Below are positions 43,748-55,439 of a stretch of DNA of 64,000 nucleotides, in pieces. Below the pieces are notes generated by a model. That model was given only the letters and a program-made list of their open reading frames with translations, did not search any database and was not told the origin of the DNA. The position numbers and the translations under genes are program-made. The DNA is taken from positions 5,966,501 to 6,030,500 of the forward strand of contig OX359189.1 of NCBI GenBank assembly GCA_947172415.1. Direction: 5' to 3'. Position 1 is the stretch's first letter. The number at the start of each line of letters is the position of its first letter. This DNA comes from Chondrosia reniformis (lineage: Eukaryota; Porifera; Demospongiae; Chondrillida; Chondrillidae).

Positions 43748-44569
43748 ATAGAACAATCCTGTAACTCTTACATAGGACATGTAGTGAACTAAGCTTATAG
43801 GTGCATGGAAATTTCATATGCAAATTTATTGTTAAGCTTTAATTTGTGTGCACTGTTTAACTTTAATTTGTGATATACTTTCCTTCAGTGTCTGCATGTG
43901 TGCCTGATAATGTCAAGTTATAGCTACAACTCACTCCCATGCATCTTTATATTCAAATGGGGTGCTTTCTGGTGTGTAATAATACATGTATATGCTGTAA
44001 AACCTGTCCTTCCTTAATAACTGACCCTACATTTATAAATTCTGTCACCGATAGAGTCTATTACATACGTACGTACGTAGGAACCCTTAGGATGTTGTAG
44101 TAGGAAGTACAAAATTGCCTGGGATCTTTAAGGAAATGTATCCACTGCTGTTAAACAGTGGAAAGTACTATGTAAAAAGGTCACTGATAAATACAACGGG
44201 CGTTGGGTGTTGACATACTGTATGGACCTAAATATTCGTGGGACTAAACTTTTGCGGTTTTCGTGGATTGGCAGCCATCCGTGAAAGTTTAATTAGATCC
44301 ACGAAAATTTTGGTCCATATACGGTACTTCAGAGATTTTCTTGCATGCCTTGATCGGTTTCAAATATCTTTTATTTAGCTAGTAGTCACAAAATAAAAGT
44401 TATTGTATAAGGGAATTGCTGTTTCAAAACAAAGTTTTTTCTGTTTCAAATACCAAATTCCATGTCAACAAAAGTTTTCTGGTTTTGAGCCATCTGTATT
44501 GTAATATTCAGTAATTCAATCAAATCTTCCTTCACTATTAAAATACAGTATCATTAGTCGCTGTGTGTT

Positions 44570-45350
44570 TGCCTCGTTAGGGTCTCTCTTCTGCCATTAA
44601 GCAGATACTTGCATTAAGAGAAGCTTCTTTCTGCATCCACTGAAACTACAGGCATCCAAATTGCATTCCACGCAATATTGGAAAGTAGGGGAAAGGGTCC
44701 TGCAATTTCTCCCCATAGGCAGAAAGGATGAGAGGATTGGGTAGAGAGTTTGAGTGGAAATTGTGTATAGTTAGTTCCCTCTTCCATTAACTGTGGGGAG
44801 GGGGTTGCTAATGCTGTGATATCACTGTAATCAGCAATATTGTGAATTATGATAGGTACGTAGTTGGCGAGGATCAAAAGTCTGGCTGCTTGTATTACAT
44901 GTAAGCTGGATGTGTATCCAGATGTCCGTCAAGGTTCTTGAGAGAGAGGCTGAATATATTCTAAAAGCATGCAGCAGTCTTCTGTTCTCTTGATCAGGTA
45001 GCTTTCCAGGGAGACAATCAAGGTTCAGGCAGTTTTATGGCGGATTAATGTGTTGGCGGATTATACAATATATGAAGCCCAGTTTATCACATTCTTTCTT
45101 AAGTACAATAAAATTAAAAATATGTCTCTTTAGAATATCCCCATGTACCACCTTTGATGTAAACTTTGAGGTCTTCCATAAGGTTGTAGAGAGTGCAGGC
45201 AAGTGGTGACTCCTTTGCCTCTAGTGATGTGAGAACTGTCATTCCTTGATAAAGGTGAGGTGAAGACATATTTCTGGGTATATAACTCTGTGTCACTATT
45301 CCACAATCCTCTGTACAGCCATTCCTTGTCCCTTCTCAGCTTTGTTTATA
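44570..45350 (-). pseudogene. hAT-family transposase relic, copy A
   Basis: C-terminal part of a hAT transposase: YIPRNMSSPHLYQG and EDLKVYIKGGTWGYSKE upstream, then WNAIWMPVVSVDAERSFS, which is the hAT dimerisation signature. A stop (TAA) interrupts between ERSFS and CKYLLNGRRE. Unit A has also lost about 80 bp that copy B keeps near 59400-59480. No terminal repeats found. Confidence 0.8.
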
Positions 45351-45961
45351 TAGAAATCTTGACCTAGATTTAATTTGTCCAATTGGTATACCTGATTTAG
45401 TTTCCATTCCAGCTCCTAGTAGCTATGACTACACTCATTTGGAGGAATGGCTACATGCAGAACTGGCCATTTGAGGGATAAAATTAAGCAATAAGTTGCT
45501 TATCTAAGTTGCTTATACTAAAGATCTAGTTTACTTCCCTATAGCCTACCTTAATTTAATATAGAAACCTCTCCATAACAACTGGGTACAGTTCCCCGGC
45601 AAGCAAGCAAATAAGTATTCAATTGTCTATATGACTCTTACTCATAGAACACTTTACACTTGTAAGCCAAGCAGTTTCCTCATTTAGTCAACTGATTGAT
45701 CATGAGATCAGGTAGTTTCTCCAAAGTCATTATTAATGGATGAACATGAAGACATAAAGGTGTTGTAATGCGTGCACTTCATGTGCATGTCCTTTTAACA
45801 GGACCTACGTATATCTGTAACTGCGTACGTGTAGGTTGAATAATTTGTAGATTGTTAAATTATCATTGAGACATATTTCTAGCACTAATTGAATAACAAC
45901 TATATTACCTTCTTGTTTATTAGTCTAGATCATGAAGTTTGACTTCATTCAACATGTATAT

Positions 45962-48227
45962 TATTATTATTATTATTATTATTATTTTATTTAACGTGCC
46001 ACATGCATAGCACTAGGACAGACTGTCCTATGAGGCACACACCAATACATCATGACAAATAAATCAGTTCAAGAAAACATCAAGTCATCAATCAAAAAGG
46101 TCAACTAAATCTAGCAGTCCACATCTTCAAAATAATCTTAAGGATTGAGTGATGCTTGCATCCTTGATCCAGAATGGCAAATAGTTTATCATCATCAGTC
46201 ATCAAATCAAACCCCAGTGCTACCCGTGACAAAGACTGAAAAAGGTCCACCCGCTCATCCTTCCATCTCTCGCACTCCAGCAGCCAATGTTGTACATCTT
46301 CCACCTTCCCCAAATCACACTCCCCACATGTTCTCTCCGCTCTCTCGAGACCCCTCCACCTTCCACATTCAATCCTAAGTGGGGCTGTCCCACCCCTGAT
46401 CATCATCATCATCCGTCTCTTACCCTTATCTGCCACATCTAAACATCGAGATTCACCACCTTTCTCCTTCAAAAGTTTCAACAAGGCCAACTTGGGTTTT
46501 GTGACCAGTTCACCATCCCATTCATCTTCCACCTTCCTTCTCGCACAAGCCTGTAACATCATTGTGATTTCTCTACATGACAGCCCTTTTAACTCCTTGG
46601 CACCGATTCCACCCCAACCAAAACATTCCAGGTATTTTTTCAGATTCTTCATCCATCCTCCACCACTCTTAGCCGCCTCCAACACTGCTGCCCTCAAAAT
46701 CCTTCCTTCAAACAGTGGATTCGTCATAACCTTCAACCAGAATGTAACACATCTCACCCTTGCAAGCCAGACCACCGGGAAAGCATCAGCCTCCATCATC
46801 AGGGATACCTTTGGGTGGCGCACACCCACCCCAAAGAAGATTCTCAGGGCCCTTAACTGTAGCTGGTTCAACCCATCTAACTTCTGATGGCAACCCCAGA
46901 TCTCTGCCCCATACAACAACACGGATTCCACCAGTGACTGCATCAACTGCATAAACGACCTGCCGTTCACCTCCCCAACTGACTCCCGACACCTCCGCAG
47001 CCAAGCACCTAATGCCTGAGACCCCATTTCCACCCGATGCTCCACCATACTTGAGCAGCCCAAACTGTCATCCATCATACAGCCCAAGTACTTGTAAGTA
47101 GACACCCATGGGAGCTCCTTCTCACCAATACTGAAATGATCAGCACACTTATTGACCCCTCTTTTCCTCATGTGCATTACCGCACTCTTTTCCACATTTA
47201 TCTCAACGGACCATTCCTCACACCAACTTTCTAAGCACTGGAGACTCTTCCTCATATCATCTGCACTCTCAGCCAATAGAGCTGTGTCATCGGCAAACAG
47301 CAGACCAGGTACCATAATTTCGTCACACATCACCCCACAATCCTTATCCTTTAATTCAGTTACCAGCCCGTTGATATACAAGGAAAAAAGAACTGGAGAT
47401 AACACACACCCCTGCCGTAAACCTTTTGTCACTTCAAACTCTTCACCTAGGCATCCATCAATTCTCACTTGAGACACACTACCACCGTACAAACTCTTCA
47501 AGAAGGTGAGGAAGCGCCCATTTACACCATAACCCTCTAAGCAACCCCACAGCTTCTTCCTGTTCACCCGATCATACGCCTTCTTAAAGTCAATAAAAGC
47601 TGTTAGCATCCCATCTGACTTCTTTGACAGCATTGACTGGCCAATCAACAGCAAAGACAGGATTTGATCCCTACAACTCCTACCACTGCGAAAACCACCC
47701 TGTTCGTCAACCAAGGTACCTTCTGTTTCTAAAAAGGTAGTCAGCCGCATGTTCAGAACCATGCACATGATCTTGCAAACCAAGGATGTCAGGGATATAC
47801 CTCTAAAGTTTTTGGTGTCACATACTCCCCTCACCCTCTTCTTTGGGACTGGAACGATAATTGAATGTTTCCACAAAGAGGGTACCACTCCAAACTTCCA
47901 GCAGACATTAAATAATTTCACCCACACATCTGTTAAACACTCAGCACTCATCATCTCAACAGAAATACCATCTTTGCCAACTGCCTTCCCTTTCTTTACT
48001 TTACCCAATGCCCACATCACTTCTTCTTGAGTGAGTTCATCCTCCAAAACCTTACTACTCCCACCAAGCCCTTTAGCCTTGCTATCACCATTCAACGCAT
48101 GGCAACCAGTGGGAGACTCTTTACCGCCTTGCAACACCTCCTTGAAGTGTTCACTCCAGACCTTCCTGCCTTCCTCAGCCGATCGTGCCACGCCGTTCTC
48201 ATCATAGACTCTGCCAAAACCTCCTCC
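45962..48227 (-). mobile_element. 5'-truncated LINE with long open RT frame and 7-bp target duplication
   Basis: The ORF runs from the 5' truncation point (about 48225, in frame: GFGRVYDENGVARSAEEG) to 46101, about 708 codons without a stop. RT motifs: SIIVPVPKKR, NFRGISLTSLVCKI, LTAFIDFKKAYDRVNR, TKGLRQGCVLSPVLFSLYIN, VPGLLFADDTALLAES and STYKYLGCMMDD. The C-terminus has a knuckle-like CGECDLGKVEDVQHWLLEC. The 3' end is a (TAA)n tail at 45962-45985, as in I-type elements. TGTATAT at 45955-45961 and 48228-48234 is the target duplication; the empty site is present near 60405 in unit B. Full endonuclease and N-terminus are missing. Confidence 0.93.
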
Positions 48228-48475
48228 TGTATATATGGCTACTTATATGGCTACTTACTTTATAGACCATTTTGAAACTTGCACACCAGGGCTTGAATAA
48301 AATGTAAAGTCCTTTGTGTGCTGATAGCAGGAGTATATTTTATGATGCCTATGCTGTACAGTGCAGTGTTTAAAAATTGTATTATTTAATATAATTGTTC
48401 ATGCCTTTGATATATACAATTAAATAAGTAGATGTTATATTGTGTGAACTGTAACTGTAGTACTGTACTTGTGTG

Positions 48476-48560
48476 CCGACTTATATGAACCCTAAGATAT
48501 TAGATACCAATCCCACATACATGGAACCTCCCTGAAATCTGGATTATTGGTGAGCACGTT
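48476..48560 (+). repeat. Dispersed tract shared with the composite element
   Basis: Matches the conserved core of the composite element at 16234 and 18744 (GCCGACTTATATGAACC ... GATTATTGGTGAGCACG). It recurs in unit B at 60645-60730. No satellite array is attached here. Confidence 0.8.
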
Positions 48561-48840
48561 ACTTTTCCTGGCGTAGAATTCTTATTGAGCTTGTTGGTCA
48601 AATGACCCTGTCATTGTGGGGGTGAGTGTATGGCTGGTGGCTCTATATAATTTACTGCTAATTATAATATTCATTTTTTAATTTTACTGTAGTATTTGCC
48701 ATTCGTTATTTATTGTACTTCGGTTTTGCTTTTGCTTTCTTGTATTATTCCACAACTCATCTATATAGTTATTTAATTATATCAAAGGCAATTAGGACCT
48801 TTTAATTTTAATCATCAATCAGTTTTCCTGCTTAAATATA

Positions 48841-49894
48841 CGGTACATGTCAAAAGAAACTTTACAAAATCCGACGAATTTTGCGGAATCCGCGCAGCTA
48901 ACCTCGGCGTTACCGTGCTATTTCCGCGGAACGTCTCTTGCCCTTCCGCGGAACGTCTTCCTTGTCCGCGGATCGTCTTTGTCCTTATCCGCGGAACGTT
49001 AACGCCTCTGCGGTATTGCGCACAAGGTTTGTACTGGTACGTATCTGCACACTACGTGGTCTAAGCCAAGCATTTCCACAAACAATAACGTTTAATAACG
49101 AGCAACAACGTTTAAACGTGCACACTCGAGGTGCGAGATTATCCCCAGTCAATCAGATACGTATAATATTATTTACATTCTGGTCCGCTTAATATTAAAC
49201 ACTAAACAGACCGAAGTGTAATATTAAAATGTTATCTGATTGGTCGAAATCAACGTGAAAGTATCCTTTATACGTATATACTTACGTACGTGTACACTCG
49301 AGGTGCGAGATTATCCCCAGCATATAAGATATAGATATCTTGTTTTTTCAGTGTGTGTGCCTTTTGCGACTTTGACCATTAAGATGCCTTTGAATGAATA
49401 TCAAAGAGGAAGAATAGTAGCCCTTTGGACCCAGTGTGAGGGTAAATGGACATTGGCACAGATAAGAAGAATCCTGGCCTTGGAGGGGATAATCACCACA
49501 TCTCCAACGATTAGCAATACAATTTTTCAAGATGACACTTGACCTTTTGGGCTGTTAAACACGTTAAATATAACTATCGATCGACTATTCTACGACTACC
49601 TTTCGACGATTACACGGCTACAGTAACCCTGCGACGATTTCACGACTACCCTTTGACGATTCCGTAGATGCCCTTTGACGATTGTGACTATTCCTCGGAT
49701 GCCTTTTGACGATTCCGCAGATGCCCTTCGACGATTCCGCGGATGCTTTTTGACGATTCCGCAGATGCCCTTCGACGATTCCGCGGAACCCTTGGAGGAA
49801 TCTGCGGATATTCTGCGAGAATTCCGCAGAAGAGCCGCGGATTACCTACGCGGCAGATCCGCGGAATTCGTAAAGTTACTTGTGACACATACCG
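48841..49894 (+). mobile_element. Tc1/mariner-like element with degenerate transposase and GC-rich subterminal repeats
   Basis: Inverted ends of about 33 bp, CGGTACATGTCAAAAGAAAC and, inverted from the right, CGGTATGTGTCACAAGTAAC, with 27 of 33 positions matching. TA flanks both sides (48839-48840 and 49895-49896), and the uninterrupted site exists at about 60960-60975 in unit B and near 22940 on the minus strand. The left interior has repeated CCGCGGAACGTCTT; the right has repeated GACGATTCCGCGGATGCC, an inverted subterminal array. It splits a dispersed repeat into two halves. Confidence 0.87.
49384..49542 (+). pseudogene. Transposase N-terminal helix-turn-helix remnant
   Basis: About 52 codons, MPLNEYQRGRIVALWTQCEG then TLAQIRRILALEGI and SPTISNTI, resembling the N-terminal DNA-binding helix-turn-helix of Tc1/mariner transposases (RGRIVxLW ... 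S-x-x-T-I-x-x). A stop follows and no catalytic DDE/D region is present, so the element is non-autonomous. Confidence 0.6.
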
Positions 49895-50000
49895 TAATAT
49901 AATTGAATATTTACACTTAATTAATTACAATAACCAGAAAAATAAGTGTACAAGCCAATTGAAAATTGAGAAAGACCCTTTTTCCTCAAAATGACACACT

Positions 50001-50951
50001 TTAGGGTCTTTCTTTACATGTCTTCACATTCAGCATTAAGTAAATTTGCCGCCGAATAAACTTGAAATATAATATAATCATAATTGGTGTAGGAAGAAGG
50101 GAAATGTAACTTAACATGGCTTGGTAGTAAAGTATACTCACTACTTTACCTTCATCATCTTTGGTGTTTTCCAAATGTTTCTGAGCAACTTGTATGATTG
50201 GGCCTAACTGACTTAGTAGATTTAAGGTAGTACCAATAATAAGAAAGAAAGTGAATTTGATCAAGCCTTTTTGAGGACCTACATCTCCACTGATATTATG
50301 CTGCCTTATGTAAAACAATGTCAGTATTGGAACTGTAATGACAATGATATAAGTAACAACTGGGAATAGCATAATGATAATTGCCAAGAAAGTGTAAGCA
50401 GTGGAATTTCTTTGAAGATAAGGATAGCAAGCAATATCTTGAACAAAGGATATAGCTATCACATTCTCAGAAACGACTGATATTAAACACAATGTAGAAA
50501 TTAGGAGCCATAGAATAACAGTTATTGCTACTGAAATTTTCCAAATTTTAGCCATATTCTTTAGCCGCCGCACAAGTAAAAAGACGATGATAGCGTTTGT
50601 AGCCATAAAAGCAAAACGAATTCCTCCTCCAATGAGATAGAATCCCATAAATGCTTTACACACTCCTATGGATGGTGGTAAGTTAAAGTATCCACAGATA
50701 AGTGTCATTGAACGCATCATTAAACCAGAGACACCAATTAATACACATCCGATAAGGATATTGGAAAGGATAAGTCGAACAGATTTGTTGAACATCTCAT
50801 TTGAGCTCTTTGCCAGAGCTATGAGTACAAGAATATTTAAAAACAAACCAGCTACAATGAGAAGAACACTTATCCAGCTTTGAATAATTGTTGCTGTTTT
50901 GTCAAGTTCTGTTGTGTTTGTACTGGAATCATTTCCTGTATAACTCAACAT
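50001..50951 (-). CDS. Intronless 7TM receptor, copy 4 (unit A)
   Basis: 316 aa from a true ATG (MLSYTGNDSSTNTTELD). Seven membrane segments, NDSS and NTT sites, TM3 cysteine GVCKAF, loop-2 cysteine DIACYPY, VRRLKN in place of DRY (one Arg more than its paralogues), TM7 SLLPTPIMIILYF. The third extracellular segment QVAQKHLENTKDDEGK differs from copies 1-3 and matches copy 5. Orthologous within the duplication to the gene at 61054-62016. Confidence 0.8.
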   Translation of the reverse strand: MLSYTGNDSSTNTTELDKTATIIQSWISVLLIVAGLFLNILVLIALAKSSNEMFNKSVRLILSNILIGCVLIGVSGLMMRSMTLICGYFNLPPSIGVCKAFMGFYLIGGGIRFAFMATNAIIVFLLVRRLKNMAKIWKISVAITVILWLLISTLCLISVVSENVIAISFVQDIACYPYLQRNSTAYTFLAIIIMLFPVVTYIIVITVPILTLFYIRQHNISGDVGPQKGLIKFTFFLIIGTTLNLLSQLGPIIQVAQKHLENTKDDEGKVVSILYYQAMLSYISLLPTPIMIILYFKFIRRQIYLMLNVKTCKERP

Positions 50952-51354
50952 AATTCAACTTTTTTGAATTGTTACACTTAAAGTTTGCAAGGTCTGACAG
51001 TTGGCTCAATTTTATAATATGTAAAATTGAAATTATAAATTTTGTTTTTTCATTTGTTTAATGTATAGACCATTCACCATGAATAGGTGTATATTAGTAT
51101 TACAATTACTGATTAGAATTTTAAGATGTGTCCTAAAAATAAAAACAGTAAATACAAAATATAAACATTGTTTAAACAAACTTCTGCATGGTTTTTGTGA
51201 ATATATAGGACAGTACCTGTATTTGCCATTACATACAGCACATATACGTACCCTAACCTGAACTAAAGGAGTTATATAATTGCATTGAACCTGTGCAAAG
51301 GCTATATATTGTATGTATATACAGGTTATAAGTATATGATCACTGGAATGTATT

Positions 51355-51620
51355 TCACAAAATTAGCCAAGTGACCAGGCTCTAATTAATCTCCTGGCTG
51401 TGGGACTGAAGTCCTATAAATTGGTGACTAGTGATCAATCCAGTGCATATACCACACTGGTGAGTCCAAATGAGGGCAAAACAGCTGTCTGTGGCTCTTT
51501 GATGAATCTTGAATGACTGTGAGGTGATCACTGGCTGCCCTTTTTAAGGGACTTTGGTCCCCCAGCCAAGATTATTCTTAGACTGGTGGTCACTTGGCTG
51601 GTGTGGTGTAATATGCTTCA
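51355..51620. repeat. Foldback element with hammerhead-like core
   Basis: Inverted ends share AGCCAAGTGACCA (left near 51364; right inverted near 51601-51589) with an outer consensus TTACACCA. The same end is found at 62510-62550 and, inverted, at about 52705-52750. Inside, 51457-51483 reads CTGGTGAGTCC ... GGGC-AAAAC, a decayed version of the hammerhead-like core at 62612. Confidence 0.6.
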
Positions 51621-52184
51621 GTTATTAGGTATTCACTTTTCACACTTGCAACCTGTGCATTAATATATATATAATATGTATATAATATTGTTATGTATGC
51701 AAAATATATACACTCATGCTACAGCGATGACTCCTGCAGTATATTGCACATATATATGTATTGCATACCAAACAATTTCATCAAGATCAAGAAGAATACA
51801 AAGATTCCCATGATCACTGATCCCTATAGGCCTTTTTTACCAAGCATACGTATAGCATTCAGGAAAATTGTGTATAAATATATTTTTCATGTGTATAAAC
51901 ATACAATGGATTGAGAAAAGAACATAGCCAATAATGCAACTATTTTGTAGTGAATGAGTCTATTAAATAACAAATAAAATGAAAGCTTAAGGAAATTAAT
52001 TTCAATTCCTACATATATGCCTATAGGTATTTCCTTTTCAAATTATACACTTTCTAAACTGGAGCAATTGACCTAAAACTTTCAGAGTCCGGCTCCAGAA
52101 CTTGTGCTACAAACTTGAAGTGTAACAATTCAAGATGTGTATTAATTGGTTCCTCTTGTCTAATGGTGCACTCAATGACACTTA

Positions 52185-52605
52185 TCTGTGGATACTTTAA
52201 CTTGCCACCATCAACTGGAGTGTGTAAAGCATATATTGGATTCTATTCCCAGTTCTTTCTTATATCATTGTCATTACAGTTCCAATACTGACATTGCATT
52301 ACCTAAAGCAACATAATATTAGCGGAGATGTAGGTCCTCAAAAATGCTTGATCAAATTCACTTTCTTTCTTATTATTGGCATTACCATATATCTAGTAAG
52401 TCAGCTAGGTACTATCAGAGGAATACCTTGTCATGAATGATGAAGGTAAAGCAGTGAGTATACTTTACTACCAAGCCACACCGAGTTCTATTTTCATTTT
52501 CCTACGCCAATTATGATTATATTATATTTCAAGTTTGCTCGTAGCCAAATTTGTTCAATGTTAAAACTGACGGTTTGCAAAGGGAAGATCCTGAAGTGTG
52601 TTAAT
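52185..52605 (+). pseudogene. Decayed 7TM receptor on the plus strand
   Basis: Only member of the family on the plus strand. It starts in the TM2-TM3 loop region (GGATACTTTAACTTGCCACC), then jumps to TM5 after deletion of TM3-TM4, and continues through NIISGDVGPQK and IKFTFFLIIG to a shifted TM7. Stops interrupt at several places. Relic of the copy 4/5 type. Confidence 0.82.
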
Positions 52606-53185
52606 CCAAGGATTTAAAGGCCTATACATTTCCTCATTTTCAATAACTCATAGAAAACGTTATGTTTATTTGCATACTGTCACATAACAGTTCTTTGGTC
52701 TCAAGACAAGGTTAGACTGTAGTCACTTGGCTTGTTTGGCATAATACATTCCAGTGTACTTATCATACTTGTAACCTGCATGTACATTAATATTAATATT
52801 AATATATATATATATGAATTATTACGTACATAAAATATATCTACACTCGTATGCATGCTATAGAGCTTTTTGATGACTACTGCAGTACATACACTGCACA
52901 TATATATATATGGACTGAAGGTACACCATACCAAACATTTACAGTATACATTAACATCAACACTAGTACTCTATAGAAATGTACTGCAATGCAAAATGTA
53001 AAACAACACAAAACGTCCAATATTGTGCAGCACACAGACCAAGAACAAACTAAAATGAATTTAGTATATTCATCATGAATTATTTATGTAGGAGTTACAT
53101 TAGCAGTTACATGAAGCTTTCTTATAATTCATAGTGTCATCTTCTGAAGCTGCCTGTAAACATTTCACAGAAATGGAATCTGAAA

Positions 53186-55081
53186 TCACACCACAATCCT
53201 GTGTTCCAGCAAATATTGCTTGATATAGTTAAATAAGCTCTCAATGTTCCTTCCAGTCTTTGAGCTGACTTCAAAAAAGGATGACTTACCAGCAATATTT
53301 TCTAGATTGCTCTGTTTAGAATGTTGCCTTACCTAATAAAATATACATGACTCTCATTGTATATAAAATCTTGTATACAGAATACACCGAATGGGATTTG
53401 AAATGGAAACTAAAATTAGTAGAATATTGACATTCCCAAGTCATATGTATTTTCAGATGGTATTATAATTCTAATGACAACATTTTACAGTTAGTATTTA
53501 CACGTATCCTATATTATAGTTATAGAGATATAGAGTATTGCCATACCACACAAATCCTATTATACACCATACACTAATGATCCATATGTTTTCATATAAG
53601 GCTGAATTGTTTTTTCATTCTTATTATAATTAATGTATAGTAACTAAAGTTTATATAGTAGAGTAAAACCTTTTCCAACTGATTCTTGTGTAATACTTAA
53701 GCTAGGCCCCTACCAAGCTGTTCATCTACTTCCCTTGGTTGCTTGTTTGTGTCAATCAAATCCAATTTACATCCAACTACTACGTTTAAACATACTGTTT
53801 GCATAAAGTCAAGATAGGATACAAAGACATTTTGAAGTTTTTTAAATGATTCCAACTTTGTAATATCATATGCTAGCAGTACAACGGAAGCATCACAACA
53901 GTACAATGAAGTAATTGCAGCAAATTTCTCCTCTCCAGCTGTATCCTGTAAGCAATGAGTAGTGTATGCATTGAAACCATTAATCACTGTACATCAGTGA
54001 GTGCATGTCACAATAAGAAGTTAGCAGGACATGTATACACAAGATATAAGCCTATAATATACCGCTAGAATTTACATCATTGCGTGGATGATTATAGCTA
54101 TATAGTGTCTGGCAACTGCTGTCAATTTCACACCTTACAGCATCACTGATTGTAGTGAGTTACTAAAAATAACATACGGATGCTTTGAGTAAGGTGACAG
54201 TACGTGTATTCAGTCACTATATACCCTGGTATATAGCTTCAATGTAGACTAGATGGATGTATATATATAGCAGGCTTCATGGACTGCTCATGAACCAGAC
54301 ACTGTATATAGAGAATGTGCAATGGACATGTCTCAACTCTAGCTGCCACTAAATGCCCCCAAGTGCCTGGTACTTGATAATTGTGAAGTGAGTGGCAATG
54401 ATTTTATTGGTCAGTTTGAAGTACCACTAGTATGTATTACACCCCCTCATATATATGTAATTAAGAAGCATGGGCTTGTGGCTAGACGTAACTAAATATT
54501 AGCAATTAAACTGCAGTTTGGCAGTAGACTGCTTTTAAAGATGTATCACTTTACTATATAAAATTGCAGACTGATTGAAGTATGTTCCAGTTAATTAATC
54601 AAAGGTTATTTGCCCCTAAATCATAATTTCTGGCAATACAAGTTACACTATATGCAAACTGACAGATACGTTATGTATATACCACAATATAGCTCGCAGT
54701 ATAACTGTCACTGTCCCATCTGAGGACCTTTATCTTGTTAATAAAGACATTTGCTAAAGTTCACATACTGTATTATACATATACAGGGCCACTATATACA
54801 GGCAGACAGTATGATCATAGCCAATACCCACCCACAAGTTTACTTGACAAGATCCCCAGTTGATGGTACTGTTAGTGGCAACAATATTCTACAGTGATCA
54901 AAATAAACAGCCAACAGCCATGTTGAACTAACACAACATAAATCATAGACATTATATGTAAATATGCTCACGTATTCCACTTACAGTTTTGGTGTCTTCT
55001 AGGAAGTTATTTTTAACATATCGGTGTATTAAGCATGTTTTCCCCACCCCAGATGGCCCAATGATAATTATCTTCACTTTC
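53186..55081 (-). CDS. Rab-like small GTPase, incomplete model
   Basis: Three exons are supported. 55081-54985: KVKIIIIGPSGVGKTCLIHR, with P-loop GPSGVGKT. 53945-53714: DTAGEEKFAAITSLYCCDAS, LLAYDITKLESFKKLQ and VVGCKLDLIDTNK, with Glu in place of Gln of the usual DTAGQE and CKLD for NKxD. 53332-53186: FFEVSSKTGRNIESLFNYIK with the SAK-like SSK motif, ending EHRIVV without prenylation cysteines. Missing are the first exon, the switch I exon and probably a short exon before the last, because phases 1 and 0 do not join. The shape is closest to Rab20-like GTPases. It may be a diverged gene or a decaying one. Confidence 0.6.
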
Positions 55082-55439
55082 CTAAAAATAGAACAAATAG
55101 CTCAAGCGAAATATTTCGGACAAGAAATTATATAACGGCTGATTAACAGAATAATAGACTTTCATTCCCTTAAGGTTAATAGAAAAATTAGTACGTAACA
55201 TATTCAGACCAAGCGACAATATGTATGTAGATATATGTCATGATCAGAATACATCCTAGATCATATAAATAAACATTTACATATAGCATTTCCGGATGAA
55301 TCAGCAAATTAATTTGGTTATTTCATCACACTCACGCGAATATTGCATGTGTCACAGGTCTATATCCGCTTTCACCTCTTATTACTGTGACACAAGCGCG
55401 ATCACTTTATTGAGGACTTCGTAGATTGCGTCTCTCAAC

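Larger units (their letters stand above)
38509..51835 (+). repeat. Segmental duplication unit A
   Basis: Collinear with 55347-62885 from CATGTGTCACAGGTCTATAT at the left through the SRCR gene, hAT relic, dispersed repeats and 7TM gene to the sequence AATTTCATCAAGATCAAGAA at the right. Introns and intergenic DNA are still closely similar by eye, so the duplication is fairly recent. Unit A is about 5.8 kb longer, explained almost fully by three insertions (39521-41920, 45962-48227, 48841-49894). Confidence 0.9.

Noticed and set aside
49675-49994. Repetitive frames rich in DSADALRRFRG-type repeats
   Set aside because: They arise from the GACGATTCCGCGG subterminal DNA repeats of the Tc1/mariner-like element, read in three frames.
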